Below are positions 1 to 11,274 of a stretch of DNA of 64,000 nucleotides, in pieces. Source of the DNA: Phocoena phocoena (Eukaryota; Chordata; Mammalia; Artiodactyla; Phocoenidae); assembly GCF_963924675.1 (NCBI RefSeq), contig NC_089220.1, positions 156,425,270 through 156,489,269 of the forward strand, in the 5' to 3' direction. How positions within the stretch are numbered: position 1 is the first letter of the stretch; every line of letters starts with the position of its first letter. A program made the translations under genes and the position numbers. Under the pieces are notes generated by a model. That model saw nothing but the letters and a program-made list of their open reading frames with translations, was not told the origin of the DNA and did no database searches.

Positions 1-592
1 CTCAGTGGTTATTTATAGTCAAAACTTCCTCTCTGATGTCTCAGCTTTAAAAACCCAAACTTCAGCCTGATTGGTTTGATCTCCCATGGATTGGATTGGC
101 TCTGAAGGTTTGTACGTTTTCCCCTAGAAATTTCAAATCAAACACAGCAGAGTACGTTTGTTTGGGTTACTATCTGTGGGTAGTTTTTGACTGTTTTTTT
201 CATGATTTCTATGATCCCATCCTTCTATTGGATATTATGCTACTATCCTTGAAGAAAAGAAAATGCTTTGGTTCTTCCCTTAAAGTTGGCTGTTTCATAA
301 AAAAATAAAACATTATACTTTGATACATATTTGAGAAGATACTGAAATAACAATAGACTCTTTAACTAGTAAATTATAATGGAATCATTTAGAAATTATA
401 TATTATATCCACATTTATACCAAACTTTTACATCATGATTAAAGGTCTTATAATGAATACCAAATGAATTAATAATGATGGTCTTTATGCATAAACCTTT
501 AAATTATACAAAAGTATATTTTTAGCAAATAGTCCAACATAAGAATGAGAAGTTGAATTAAGTTGTATTTGTAATACAAAGATTGAAAATTA
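1..592. other. AT-rich single-copy-looking DNA
   Basis: No repeat family, gene or RNA is recognisable here. The stretch is strongly AT-rich after about base 300. A short open frame at 96-308 has no recognisable domain. Confidence 0.5.
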
Positions 593-668
593 AAAAAATT
601 TTTTTTCATTGAAGTATAGTTGATTTACCATGTTGTGTTCATTTCTGGTGTACGGCAAAGTGATTCAG

Positions 669-671
<3 letters not shown>

Positions 672-716
<45 letters not shown>

Positions 717-717
717 T
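672..717. repeat. (AC)n(AT)n microsatellite inside L1 3' UTR
   Basis: About 16 AC units are followed by an AT run. It sits where the L1 3' UTR normally reads tatacatatata, so it probably expanded from that seed after insertion. Confidence 0.95.
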
Positions 718-1081
718 CTTTTTCATATTCTTTTCCATTATGGTTTATTACAGGATACTTAATATAGTTCCCTGTGCTATAAAGTAGGACCTTGTTGTTT
801 ATCTATTTTATGTATAGTAGTTTGCATCTGCTAATCCCAAACTCCTAATTTATCCCTCCCCACTTTGGTAATCGTAAGTTTGTTCTCTATGTCTGTGAGT
901 CTATTTCTGTTTCATAAATAAGTTCATTTGTATCATATTTTATATTCCACATATAAATGATATATTCTTTGTCTTTTTCTTTCTGACTTTTCACTTAGTA
1001 TGATAATCTCTAGGTTCATCTATGTTGCTGAAAATGGCATTATTTCATTCATTTTTATGACTCACTAGTATTTCATTGTAC

Positions 1082-1100
1082 ATATATATATATATATATA
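1082..1100. repeat. (AT)n microsatellite inside L1
   Basis: A 19-base alternating AT run lies within the L1 ORF2 C-terminal region, at a place that is already TA-rich in L1. Confidence 0.9.
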
Positions 1101-1616
1101 GCACATCTTCTTTATCCCTTCATCTGCCAGTAGACACTTAGGTTGCTTCCATGTCTTGGCTGCTGTACGTAGTGCAACTATGAACATTGGGGTGTATGTA
1201 TCTTTTCAAATTAGAGTTTTCTCTGGATATGTGCCCAGGTATGGGGTTGCTGGATCATATGGCAACTCTATTTTTAGATTTTTGAGGAACATCCATTCTG
1301 TTTTCCATAGTGGCTGCACCAATTTACATTCCCACTAACAGTGTAGGAGGGTTCCCTTTTCTCCATACCCTCTCCAGCATTTTTTTTTTAGACTTTTTAA
1401 TGATGGCCATTCTGACCAATATGAGGTGATACCTCATTTTAGTCTTGATTTGCATTTCTCTAATAATTAGCAACACTGAGTATCTTTTCATGTGCCTGTT
1501 GGCCATCTGTATGTCTTCTTTGGAGAAATGTCTATTTAAGTCTTCTGCCCATTTTTTGATTGGGTTATTTGGGTTTTTTTTATTGAGTTGTATGAGCTGT
1601 TTATGTATTTTGGAAA

Positions 1617-1943
1617 TTAATCCCTTGTCAGTCGCATCCTTTGGAAATATTTTCTCTCATTCTGTATTTTCTCCCATTCTGTAGGCTGTCTTTTCATTTT
1701 GTTTATTGTTTCCTTGGCTTTGCAAAAGTTCATAAGTTTGATTAGGTCCCATTTGTCTATTTTTGCTTTTATTTCTGTTGCCATGAGAGACTGATCTAAG
1801 AAAACATTGCTACACTTTATGTCAGAGGCTGTTTTGCCTATGTTCTCTTCTAGGAATTTTATGGTGTCATGTCTTCTATTTAAGTTTTTAAGCCATTTTG
1901 AGTTTATTTTTGTGTATGGTGTGAAGGAGTGTTCTAACTTCAT
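1617..1943 (-). pseudogene. L1 ORF2 C-terminal fragment
   Basis: The minus-strand reading frame contains an L1 ORF2 C-terminal stretch ([13 protein letters not shown] near the start, then [18 protein letters not shown] and [10 protein letters not shown]). It is separated from the upstream ORF2 piece at 2029-2583 by frame breaks. It lacks the endonuclease and reverse transcriptase domains, so it cannot encode a working protein. Confidence 0.85.
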
Positions 1944-2028
1944 TGATTTACATGCGGCTGTACAACTTTCCCAACACCACTTGCCGAAGAGACTATCTTT
2001 TCTCCATGGTATATTCTTGCCTCCTTTG

Positions 2029-2583
2029 TCAAAGATTAATTAACTGCAGGTGTGTGGGTTTATTTCTGAGCTCTCTATTCTGTTCCATTGATCCATATGT
2101 CTGTTTTTGTGCCAATACCACACTGTTTGGATTACTTTGTAGTATTACTTTTGTAGCTTTGTAGTATTGTCTGAAATCTGGAAGGGTTATGCCTCCAGCT
2201 TTGTTCTTTTTCCTTAGGATTGCTTTGGAAATTCTGGGTCTTTTATAGTTCCATATAAATTTTAGGATTATTTGTTCTAGTGCTGTGAAAAATGTCATAG
2301 GTAATTTGATAAAGATTGCATTAACTCTGTAGATTATTTTGGGTAGTATGGCCATTTTTACAATATTAATTCTTCCAATCCAAAAGCATGGGATATCTTT
2401 CCATTTCTTTAAGTCATCATCAGTTTCCTTTATCAATGTTTTATAGTCCTCAGCGTATAAGTCTTTCACCTCCTTGGTCAGGTTTATTCCTAGGTATTTA
2501 ATTTTTTGGATGAGATTTTTAAAAGGATTATTTTCTTTTTTACTTTCCTTCTCTTCTTTCATTGTTAGTGTAAAGAAATGCAA
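2029..2583 (-). pseudogene. L1 ORF2 fragment downstream of reverse transcriptase core
   Basis: The translated minus strand carries the L1 ORF2 section after the RT active site. Recognisable pieces are [49 protein letters not shown] and [12 protein letters not shown]. The catalytic motif would lie further 5' and is absent because the element is truncated. The C-terminal part of this frame (after about residue 140) runs out of frame with L1. It is a dead copy inside the L1 at 593-2757. Confidence 0.88.
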
Positions 2584-2757
2584 CAGATTTCTCTATGTTA
2601 ATCTTGTATCCTGCTATCTTGCTGAATTCGTTTATCAGTTCTAGTACATTTTGTGTGGGGTCTTTAGGGTTTTCTATGTATAGTATCATGTCATCTGCAT
2701 ATAATGACAGTTTTACCGCTTCCCTTCCAATCTGGATACCACAAACTTTTATTTATG

Positions 2758-3084
2758 ATCTTTTTAGGATTCTATTTCTGTTTAACAATTTTTCAATGCA
2801 TGAATAATTTTATGTAACAATGAAAATCAGAGTACTATTAATAAAATAAGAAAATTCCAATAAGTAGTTTGTGGGGAGACAGAAATCCCCAAAGTGGAAA
2901 TAAACCTGTTACATTCTACTGTAATGAAACATCCATTTTGGTAAGCCAACTTGATTTATTTGTTTTTAAAAGCATTTGATAGGAGTATTTTCTTATTATA
3001 TTGCCTATCAATACAATAAAGTCCTCATCCTGAAAGAATCATACAGCAACCAAAATAAATGACTAACCTAGTTAATAGTTGAAA
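2758..3084. other. Unannotated AT-rich DNA
   Basis: Between the L1 and the first MIR I see no recognisable gene or repeat. Confidence 0.4.
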
Positions 3085-3290
3085 AATGTGGGTCTAGTCT
3101 CAGACAAACTTTGCTTCAGATTCTAGGAGAGTAATTCATTCTCAGTGTGACCTGGTCGGGTTATGTAACTTCCCAGTGCCTCAGTTTTCTCATCTGAAAG
3201 AAAAATACTTGCCCCGTAGACTTGGATTCAGAAGAAAATATGATGATTTGTGAAGACTGTTTAGCCTGGTGCCTGGTATCTAGATTTATT
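3085..3290 (+). mobile_element. MIR SINE
   Basis: The order of blocks matches mammalian MIR: a degraded tRNA-like head, then gtgtgacctggtcgggttatgtaac, then the core gtgcctcagttttctcatctg, and finally the tail block gcctggtgcctgg. Divergence is high, as expected for a relic older than the placental radiation. Confidence 0.8.
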
Positions 3291-3330
3291 GAAACTTTAT
3301 TGATTTCCTTGGCCATGTTATTATGCATTT

Positions 3331-3430
3331 ACATGTATTTTCTCATTTAATCATCATATAGTTACTAATATCCTCGTTTTATAATTAAGAAATTGAAACA
3401 CAAAGAGATTAATTGCTCCTTAAGTGACAG
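3331..3430 (-). mobile_element. MIR SINE fragment
   Basis: The + strand shows the reverse MIR order: tctcatttaatcatcatata, then a degraded form of the cattttacagatgaggaaactgag block (ataattaagaaattgaaaca), then caaagagattaattgctcct. It lies immediately after the forward MIR at 3085-3290, so the two form an inverted pair. Confidence 0.6.
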
Positions 3431-6400
3431 GTTTATTAGTATTCCTATATTTTTACATGTTTCCAATTTTTTTCCCACTGCCTCAACATAGAGATTTATT
3501 TCTATGGGGGTACAGTATAAAGAAACTAAACAGATATACTTTAGAAATAGATAATATTAATTTGAACTAGCAAATTAAAGTAGATGTTAAAGAAAGGATG
3601 GCATTTAATTCCTAATCTTTCAATTCTTCTCCTTCAAGTCTTGGAAAAGCTACATAATAGAGAGAAAAGAGGTTTGGGGTCAAAATCCCCAACAAAGACA
3701 CAGAGATGATGCATCTAAACTCCTCCCCTCCTGCAAGTGGCAAAATTGAGAGTAAGGAATGGGGATGGTAACTGACTTAACTTGCAAGCAAAGCTCTGGG
3801 AAAAATCTTCTGTCAAATCTTCATTTAATCATCAGGGAATACAGTTCAGATGCACCCCAAATGCCCAGTTGTGTAAAATGCCTTCTAGGAGCTACATAAC
3901 ATCTCAGTGATGTTATGCAGTGTAACTTAAATCAGTGTAACTTATTTTCAAACCAGCTTTTTCACCAGAAACCCCCTTCACGTAACCCACAATCTGCAGA
4001 ATGTGACTATTAAAGGATAATAATAATTCAACCTAGTAAGAATGACACCTCAGCTCTACAAAGTTCCTTTCTTACAAAGAGTCGAGATCATATTCTTTAT
4101 CCAGATTGATGAACAGCCCTAGGATTTCAGAATTTTAATTAGAACAGTCTAGGTATACTTTATAGTGTAATAAGAATCCTCTCCACTGATAATTTAAAAC
4201 TTAGACACATTTTCCAGTGTCTTCTCAGTCTAGGATTTATTGTGTTGATAGCATCCTATCATATTGTATTTTTTGTTTAGTTACTCATTTGTTAATTCAC
4301 ATTATTTAATCATTTCAATGACAGCCCCCCAAATACATAGTTCAGTGAGTATATAGTATATATTAGAAGTGCCCTCAATTTCATTAAATGTTGAGTTTTA
4401 TATAAGCCAGTCAAGTAAAAATAACAATTGTAGTTAAAGATTATCACCTAAGATAATGAGAGACCAAACTTTCTACTAAGTTTTTGGTAGTGCTTGGAAT
4501 TTTCAATATTCCAAAAAATTTTGTCATAAAATAGCCCATGAACTATTTGAGAATGATTTGCATTAATGTGTTTTCTATGGCTTGCCCTTAAAAACAAAAT
4601 GTGGGGAAAGTCAGCAAAATGGCAAGATTTTAGGGGCAAAGCTAACAATTTCAGTAAAATAACCTCATGAGCTCTATAATTTTAGCAAAATAACTCTCTT
4701 CCATCCATTTTTCTTACTTAAAAAAATTAATCTACATGAGTATATCATAGACTTGGAGGGGAAGTGTGGCTATATATATATTTATATAGGACGTGCCATT
4801 ATTTAGAAGAAACACTCATTTCTGTCAATATTTGGTACCAAGATTCATATGCCTGGGAGGAGTACAGAGTTGTTTTATGACATGATTAATGTCTTATAAA
4901 CCTTTATTGGTTATCTGAAAAATCACATTTGATGATTCTTCGAATAAAATTCTCTGGCATGTCAAGGCGAAAATCACTCCTGACATATTATCAAAAAATA
5001 AAAACTATTAAAACACTTGACTTTAAATAAATTGTTCACCATTTCTTAGGCTGAAGTCCATTTGATATGAAGATGTGGATAAGATGAGCCTTTTGTCTTG
5101 CCTAATTACCACATATTAGAGTAGGTCAATTTTGCCTAAATTGGAAGCAATCCTATCATTCAAATATATGGGGGGGGTGGGAGTCTATAGTTGGAAAGTT
5201 GGATTTTAAGACTTGCAAAATTATCACAAGCAGAAATCATTTTAATCCTTTATCACATGACATCTGCCAGTTATTCTAATAGGACTGTTCTCTGGAAAAT
5301 GACCTTGTCTACACTGGAAAATTTAATTATGTTTACTGTTTTGGACTTTATTCAGCCAAACACACTAGTGGATATTCACCATGGAGTCAAACCTGTCTGA
5401 TGATTTTGGAAAAGAAGTATTTTTAAAGAAATGAAAGCACCTTCCCTGTCAATCCAGAGATTATTATCTGTGTTCCATCTACTGAGGAAGGGAGCATGCC
5501 CACAGTAACTTGGGAATTATTCATACACACATACACACATTAATGTAAGAAAAACCGTATTACATGGAATAAAGGGGGAGAGGAGGAAGGGAACGATGTA
5601 GGAATAGGTGGGCAGGTTATGAGTTAGGCCAGTGCAAGGCTCTGGGCTGAGAATGGTCATCCCTTTCCCATCTGAATCCTGTCAGGTAAATAGGTTTGTC
5701 ATCATGTGGAAACTGAAAAGCAAATATTGGCACAATTTGCCCAAGGGAATTCATTTTAAAAAAGGCTACTTGGGAGTAAAAATAAATTTCAATTTAAAGG
5801 AAAGAATCTTAGAGCCCAAGATATTTCACCTCCAAAAGATGACCTCCCAAACTGAAAATGAGAAGGTCACATAAAAATACAGCATTAGTTGGGCAGATGG
5901 TTTGAAATTTTCACAAAATTAGTCATTCTTTGCTCCCTGGTGACTATTGTAAGAAAATCAATACTATTTAAATGTCTGTAGGGGGACAGGTTAAAGAAAA
6001 CTTAAATCTCATCACAGCTAGAAAACCACTTGATTCCTCCTTCTCTGAGGCAGTTTATCTCCTAAGGTCTAGGTCAGAGAAACTTGCTTGGCAATGAGGC
6101 TTCCCCAGTGGAACAAACAAATGCATCTAGGTCCTTCAATCCAGCCCCTTTCACTCACATTAAAATCTATTGAATATATTTTATTCCGTGTATTTCAAAA
6201 ATTTCATCCAGACACATTCAATAAATGCAGAATTGTCTTGCACAGAAATTATACTTGTTTGCGTAGCATATCCGTTCTAAAATATGACTAAATGAGGTTT
6301 TGAGCAGCGTCTGCACTGGAAATAGTTTTGAATTCATTTGGTGCTCTTTAGCTCTTAGTCTTCAGTACCTTCAGGAAGATAATCTTCATTCTAATCACTC

Positions 6401-7189
6401 TTAAAAACATAACCTCATGGTCCTGTGTTTCCCTGAGTATGGAAGGCTGCTGGACCTTATTTCTACTCTTAGGATTTTCTCAGCTGAACTGTAAGAAGTT
6501 CATTGCCCCAAACTGCTTATAGTGATTTTCTTACTTTCCTGATGGGGTATTTGTGAATTCTTTTGGAATGTGAATTCCTGTCTCTAATCTCTAAAACCGA
6601 AGTGTGTTTCATAGTCGTACACAAAACTGGTGTGATCATTTTGTTGGTTACGTAGGCAATCCAGTGAAGCCACAGTGATAAAAGTGATTGAACTAGAATT
6701 GTCTCATTCATATTTGAAACCAACATTACCTTTTTTTGTCTGTTGCTTTGCCCACCACTTCTCAAATACATCTTAATAATTTAAAACTTTTTCTCAGTTG
6801 CGTATAAACCCGTATGAGCATCTTTTCATAAACATATTCAGAGGGTCATTTTCTTCAAGTCTCTTTTCCTTTTTCCTTGTATTCCCCCATCCCACTCTTT
6901 CATCCTTTTCTTATCTCCTCTCTTCCTTCCTCTCACTTCTTGTGCTATTCCATTCTCCACCCCTTCCCAGGTAATTCATTGAATAACAGAGGATTTAATT
7001 TTCCCCCATGGCAGGGACTGATTATCGGTGATGCCATCATGCCAGAACTTCATTAAGCACTTGATTGCCTGTCTCTAAAAAACTCTACAACTTATCATCC
7101 ATCATCAACCCCACAGGGTCAGCCTTAGTTCACCTATTCCTCATCTCTAAGCTGTTTACACGACAGCCTAACTCCAACCTTGCTTCTTC
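3431..7189. other. Long stretch without recognised gene or repeat
   Basis: About 3.7 kb of AT-rich DNA. Several short open frames occur on both strands (for example 5191-5400 and 5632-5874) but none has a recognisable domain. Minor low-complexity tracts are a G-run at 5170-5180 and a short CA-rich tract near 5525. No promoter or CpG island is visible. Confidence 0.5.
6848..6966. repeat. CT-rich low-complexity tract
   Basis: About 120 bases are dominated by C and T on the + strand (runs such as ctcctctcttccttcctctc). No unit repeats regularly. Confidence 0.75.
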
Positions 7190-8275
7190 TCATCCATTCT
7201 CCACACAGCAGGGAGGCAGGGAGCTCTCTCAACCAAACCGATCAAGCCCTCACTAGCTTAAAATCCTTTAAAAATCAAACCTCATTTGGGAATGTAAAAG
7301 GGTGCAGCTGCTGTGGAAAACAGGATGGCAGTTCCTCAAAAAATTAAACATAGAATTGCCATATCATCCAGCAATTCCACTTCTGGGATTATCTATCCAA
7401 AGGAAATGGAATCACTATCTTGAATAGATATCTGTACTCCCGTGTTCATTGCTGCGTTATTCACAATGGCCAAAAGATGAAAGCAACCCAAGTGTCCATC
7501 AACAGAAGAGTGGATAAACAAAATGGGGTATATGCACACAATGGGATATTAGTTACCCTTTAAAAGAAAGGAAATTATGACACATGCTACAGCATGGATG
7601 AATCTTGAAGACATTGTGCTAAGTGAAATAAGCCAGTCACAAAAGGACAAATATTGTACGATTCCATGTATACGAGGAAACTAGAGTAGTCAGAATCATG
7701 GAGACAAGAAAATACAATGGTGGTTGTCAGGGACTGGGGAAAGGGGGAATGGAGAGTTATTGTTTAATGGGTACAGAGTCTCAGTTTTGCATGATGAAAA
7801 AAGTTTTGGAGATGGATGGTGGTGATGGTTGCACAAAAATGTAATGTGTTTAATATCATCAAACTAATACTTAAAAATGCTTAAAATGGTAAATTTTATG
7901 TTATGTATATTTGACCACAATAAAATAAATCAAACCTCACTGCCTTTAGCATAAAGCCCAAATTCCTTAACGTCCATCGGCTACTCTGTGCCCCCATTCC
8001 TCCAAGCCTTGGTCGTGATGTTCCTTCTGTCTAGAAAGCGCCACTTTGCCAACCTACCTCTGACCTTTCCCTGACAAGCCAAAGCAGAAAAGATTGCTGT
8101 CCCCTTGGGGACCCAATGTTCTTTGTTCTCTCAGGCCCTACAGCATTGCTACAGTAAAACCTCTGAGGGGTCCATGCTGGTATCTCCCGCAAGAGAGAAT
8201 GAATGTCTCAGAAGCAGAGCAGTCTACCTGGCATAGAGTGGGTGCCTCATATACATTGAACTAATGAGTGAATTT
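7190..8275 (+). mobile_element. L2 LINE 3' portion, split by an L1
   Basis: The left arm (7190-7284) resembles the L2 3' region (ctccacacagcaggg, then the tcaagccctcactagcttaaaatcc block). The right arm (7927-8275) resumes with gcctttagcataaagcccaaattcctta. It ends in the typical L2 terminus acctggcatagagtgggtgcctcatatacattgaactaatgagtgaat. The L1 tail at 7285-7926 separates the arms with a 13-bp duplication of L2 sequence. The L2 is therefore the older element. Confidence 0.7.
7285..7926 (+). mobile_element. L1 LINE 3' end (old L1M-type), with target-site duplication
   Basis: This is the final ORF2 stretch and 3' UTR of an old L1. Characteristic blocks are cagcaattccacttctggg, ggccaaaagatgaaagcaacccaagtgtccatcaac and the terminal gtatatttgaccacaataaaata. 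The 13-base sequence aaatcaaacctca occurs on both flanks (7272-7284 and 7927-7939), so both boundaries are firmly set. The copy is heavily 5'-truncated and has no usable frame. Confidence 0.92.
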
Positions 8276-8799
8276 CGAACCTGCGCCATGTAGACCCTTC
8301 TGTAAGAGTCACTATATGTCCAGTTTACCATTTTTCCTTCAAAGGAAAGGGTTTTTAAGAAGTAGCTGTCACAAGATAAATGGAACAGGATTTTGAAATA
8401 CTGGGATTTAAAATGTTTTCCTTTCAAGTTGAATTGGGTTGATGTGAGCACTTCCATTCCTAATAATATATGGACTTTTTCTTTTGATAGATTTTGTTAC
8501 TGATCAGTAAAATATTGAGAGTGAGTAACCCAATGTCTTGACCATTGTTAAGGAAATGAGCTTTCTGAGATACCACAGAATATTCCAAGTTCTCTTAATG
8601 TTTCCAATAACTCATCTTACAAATGGGCAGATTGATACATAGAAAATCTGATAGATTTGTTTTAATTAACATCAAAAGAAGGCAATAGGTGTATGATTGG
8701 GAGATTTGACATTTCTTTCTTCAGCCCGTTATTTTGTACACATGTCAAACTTCTCACCGTGATATCCTATAGTAAAGTTGTTCTCATAGACACTCAGCC
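8276..8799. other. Unannotated DNA
   Basis: No recognisable gene or repeat. A minus-strand open frame of 77 codons at 8224-8457 begins in the L2 tail and has no known domain. Confidence 0.4.
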
Positions 8800-8935
8800 A
8801 ATCAAAGAGGGTTTGTTGAGTACCTATTACGTGGTCAGCTCTGCACTTGACCCTGGGGAAAGGAGGGAGGGGTACATAAAATATGTAAAAGTTCTCAATA
8901 TGAGTCCACGTTCTCAAAGATTTATCATCTAAATG
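8800..8935 (-). mobile_element. L2 LINE 3' end fragment
   Basis: The + strand shows the reversed L2 terminus: gtttgttgagtacctattacgtg is followed by a degraded caggcactg...ctggggata block, then ttctcaaagatttatcatcta in place of ctcaaggagcttacagtcta. Diverged, so the extent is approximate. Confidence 0.55.
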
Positions 8936-9110
8936 TCACAACCACTATCAAAGACATCCATGAAAAGCATCTATGAATAACCTCTGGGCTTTTGATATCC
9001 CAGACAAACATTAACATGAATCTATACATATAACACAATATGTAAGTAAACTGAACAACAGAGAAAATCAAGCTAGCGTGGGTTAGAATACCATCTGCTT
9101 GAATTATTTT

Positions 9111-9320
9111 TTTTTTTTTTTTTTTTTTGGTGGTACGCGGGCCTCTCACTGCCGTGGCCTCTCACATTGTGGAGCACAGGCTCCAGACGCGCAGGCTCAG
9201 CGGCCACGGCTCACGGACCCAGCCGCTCCATGGCATGTGGGATCTTCCCGGACCGGGGCACGAACCCGTGTCCCCTGCATCGGCAGGCGGACTCTCAACC
9301 ACTGTGCCACCAGGGAAGCC
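9111..9320 (-). mobile_element. CHR-type cetacean SINE, full length
   Basis: On the + strand a T-run is followed by gtacgcgggcctctcactgcc, and the element ends in gtgccaccagggaagcc, the complement of the SINE 5' head. The tRNA-like head (A-box and B-box region, gggttcgtgccccgg in sense) and the tail block are complete, about 200 bp. The 13-base cttgaattatttt occurs at 9098-9110 and 9321-9333 as target-site duplication. Any open frames here, such as those at 9099-9360, are translations of the SINE. Confidence 0.95.
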
Positions 9321-9333
9321 CTTGAATTATTTT

Positions 9334-10234
9334 AAGTTAATATTAGTCTACAAGCAGTGAAGGATTATGTGTAAAGTCTACTTTGCCCCATTAAATGATA
9401 TATCCCTTTGTAAATACAAAAATAAAAAATAAAATTCACATTATGTCTGGAACATTAGCTAACTATGGGCCATGTTAGTAAACAGTTGTTTGGCTTTAAT
9501 ATATTGCATAATGAAAGGAAAATTACCCTTTCCACTCTGTATCTCACAATAGCCCCTTAACTAAGAACTGGTATAGATAGAACTTAAGGTTACTAAAGTA
9601 GATATTATCTGTTGAGGACCTCAAGGGTGAGTTGAAAATCATCCATATTTAATGCGCGTTCCCTGTACTGGAGCAGGCAGCATAGTCCATGGACAAACAG
9701 AATTTCTCCACTGAACGCCTTTTGCTTTGTTCCCTTCCTTTAAAATAACAAACGATAAAGAAGATCAAAACTTCTGGCAGAGGAAATAGTTATCTGCTGC
9801 TGTCTGACGGCAGTTAAAGGACACTACAAATGACCTTTAATTGCCCAATGTTTAAAGCAACAGGGTCCCAGTGGTGGGGGGAGGGGTGGGCGGCAGGGGA
9901 GAGTTAGTTCAGTGTTTCTGTTTGCTGTGTTCTGCAGTGATTTCTTCTGTCCCAGCAGAGAAGCTCACCAGTTATTATACTTGATCCATTTTCTGACGAC
10001 TGTAGGCATTTTCTCCTTATATCCACATGTACCAAGAAACAGTGGATGTGATTTAATTGAAATACAAGGGATTTTTTTTCATTTCTGTATCTTAATAGAG
10101 TGATATTTCAACCTGTTGGAAATATTCATTTGTCACTCCTTAAATAATAACATTTATTATAATGTAAATAGTAACGTATTGATCACTTAGTAACAATAAC
10201 AATACTTAATAGTAACATTGATCACTTAGTTTGT
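9334..10234. other. Single-copy-looking DNA with G-rich tract
   Basis: No gene or repeat family is recognised. The part at 9700-9870 is repeat-free and has features often seen in conserved non-coding DNA: TCF-like agatcaaa, a SOX-like aacaa run and GATA motifs. It is followed by the G-rich tract at 9876-9899. Confidence 0.4.
9876..9899 (+). other. G-quadruplex motif
   Basis: Four G-runs (6, 4, 3 and 4) are separated by loops of 1, 1 and 5 bases. This satisfies the usual G3+N1-7 rule for a quadruplex on the + strand. Confidence 0.75.
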
Positions 10235-10460
10235 ACCCACCTCGTACTAATCTCTTTTCATGCATTGTCTCATTCACTCTTTGGAAAAAGCCCTATGAGG
10301 TGAATTTTGCCCAGATCTCCAATTTACAGCTAAGGAAAATGAGGCTAGGAGAGTTTGAGTAATTTGCCTAAAGCCATGCAGCTAGTAAACAGAAGAGTTA
10401 CAGGGATTCACACTCAAATCGGTGCAACTCCAAATCCTGCAAACTTATAAGCCACTCCTT
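10235..10460 (-). mobile_element. MIR SINE
   Basis: The + strand shows the reversed MIR blocks in order: gtctcattcactctttgg, ccctatgaggtgaa, tttacagctaaggaaaatgaggct, gagtaatttgcctaaagccatgcagctagtaa. The core is clear and the outer ends are approximate. Confidence 0.85.
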
Positions 10461-10699
10461 TCTTCTGTGACAAATGAAGTTGCTTCATCTATTTAGTAAA
10501 TGCTCTTCTATGTCAGCCTTTCATTGGCTATCTCCCACATCTGCCTACTTATTTCCATCCATAGCACCTTCCTTTAGATGCTACCTAAGTTCCTGCCTGT
10601 GCTACAATAGCAGTCTCCTCATTGGTCTCTTCTTAGCTGCATGCCTGATTTTCATAACTTGAAACCTGCAAGTTGTTCTGGCTGCAATGAATGCCATCT

Positions 10700-10800
10700 G
10701 TGTTTTCACCAAGGCTTCACATTCCCAGGGCCATAGCATGGGCCCTGGCATATGGTGGGTATTCCACAAATATCTGTTGGTGAATGCATGCATGGATGAT
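10700..10800 (+). mobile_element. L2 LINE 3' terminus fragment
   Basis: The segment gggccctggcatatggtgggtattccacaaatatctgttggtgaatgcatgcatgg matches the end of L2 (consensus form: gcctggcacatagtaggtgctcaataaatatttgttgaatgaatg). The 5' extent is unclear; upstream sequence to about 10500 may belong to the same element. Confidence 0.55.
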
Positions 10801-11074
10801 AGATGGAAGGAAGGGTGGGTAAATACAAGCAAAAATAATGTATGGTTCTTGCCTCTAAGAAGGTTACCAGACAAAAGGAAAGAGAACACATACACTTACT
10901 CCTATAGCCCAAGGTAGAAATGAAAGGTCTTTATGATAAATACTGAAATTGTCTCATGTGAATGCCATCTGTTCCCTTTCTCTGCTTGCCCTGCAGGGTC
11001 TGGAGTGTATAACACCCCTAACCACAGTCAGAGGGCTGTGATAAGAGCAAGAGGGGAGAGGGGGTGATTGTTCA

Positions 11075-11150
11075 TTGGAGGCAGGGGTCAATGGTGAAGG
11101 GAAGGGAGACGGAAGAAGAAAGGAACAGGGGAAGGAAAGTGATAAAGAAC
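11075..11150. repeat. Purine-rich low-complexity tract
   Basis: A GA-rich run on the + strand (gaagggaagggagacggaag and following). It yields open frames on both strands at 10954-11335, which are best explained by composition. Confidence 0.6.
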
Positions 11151-11274
11151 AGATGAGGGCACCAAGGAGAAACTCTTGGGACATACCTACATTTATGAAG
11201 CAAAGTCATGAACAGAAAGGATACAACAAAGGGACAGAGAGACAAAAATGGGAAGACACAAGGTTGGAGAAAAT

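Larger units (their letters stand above)
593..2757 (-). mobile_element. 5'-truncated L1 LINE (cetartiodactyl type)
   Basis: Read on the minus strand, this holds the last third of L1 ORF2 followed by the 3' UTR. The UTR (about 593-960) contains the typical tract around gctatacagtaggacc, seen here with small changes. The body at 1080-1700 is the conserved ORF2 C-terminal DNA. The 5' end lies just downstream of the reverse transcriptase catalytic motif region, so most of the element was never copied. Frame breaks make it non-coding. The A-tail at the 3' end (T-run near 600) is short and eroded and I found no clean target duplication, which points to an old insertion. The 5' boundary near 2757 is approximate. 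Confidence 0.88.

Noticed and set aside
9099..9360. Overlapping 78- and 77-codon open frames
   Set aside because: They are translations of the minus-strand SINE; the same peptide pattern recurs at 38755-39103 and 55319-55624 in other copies.
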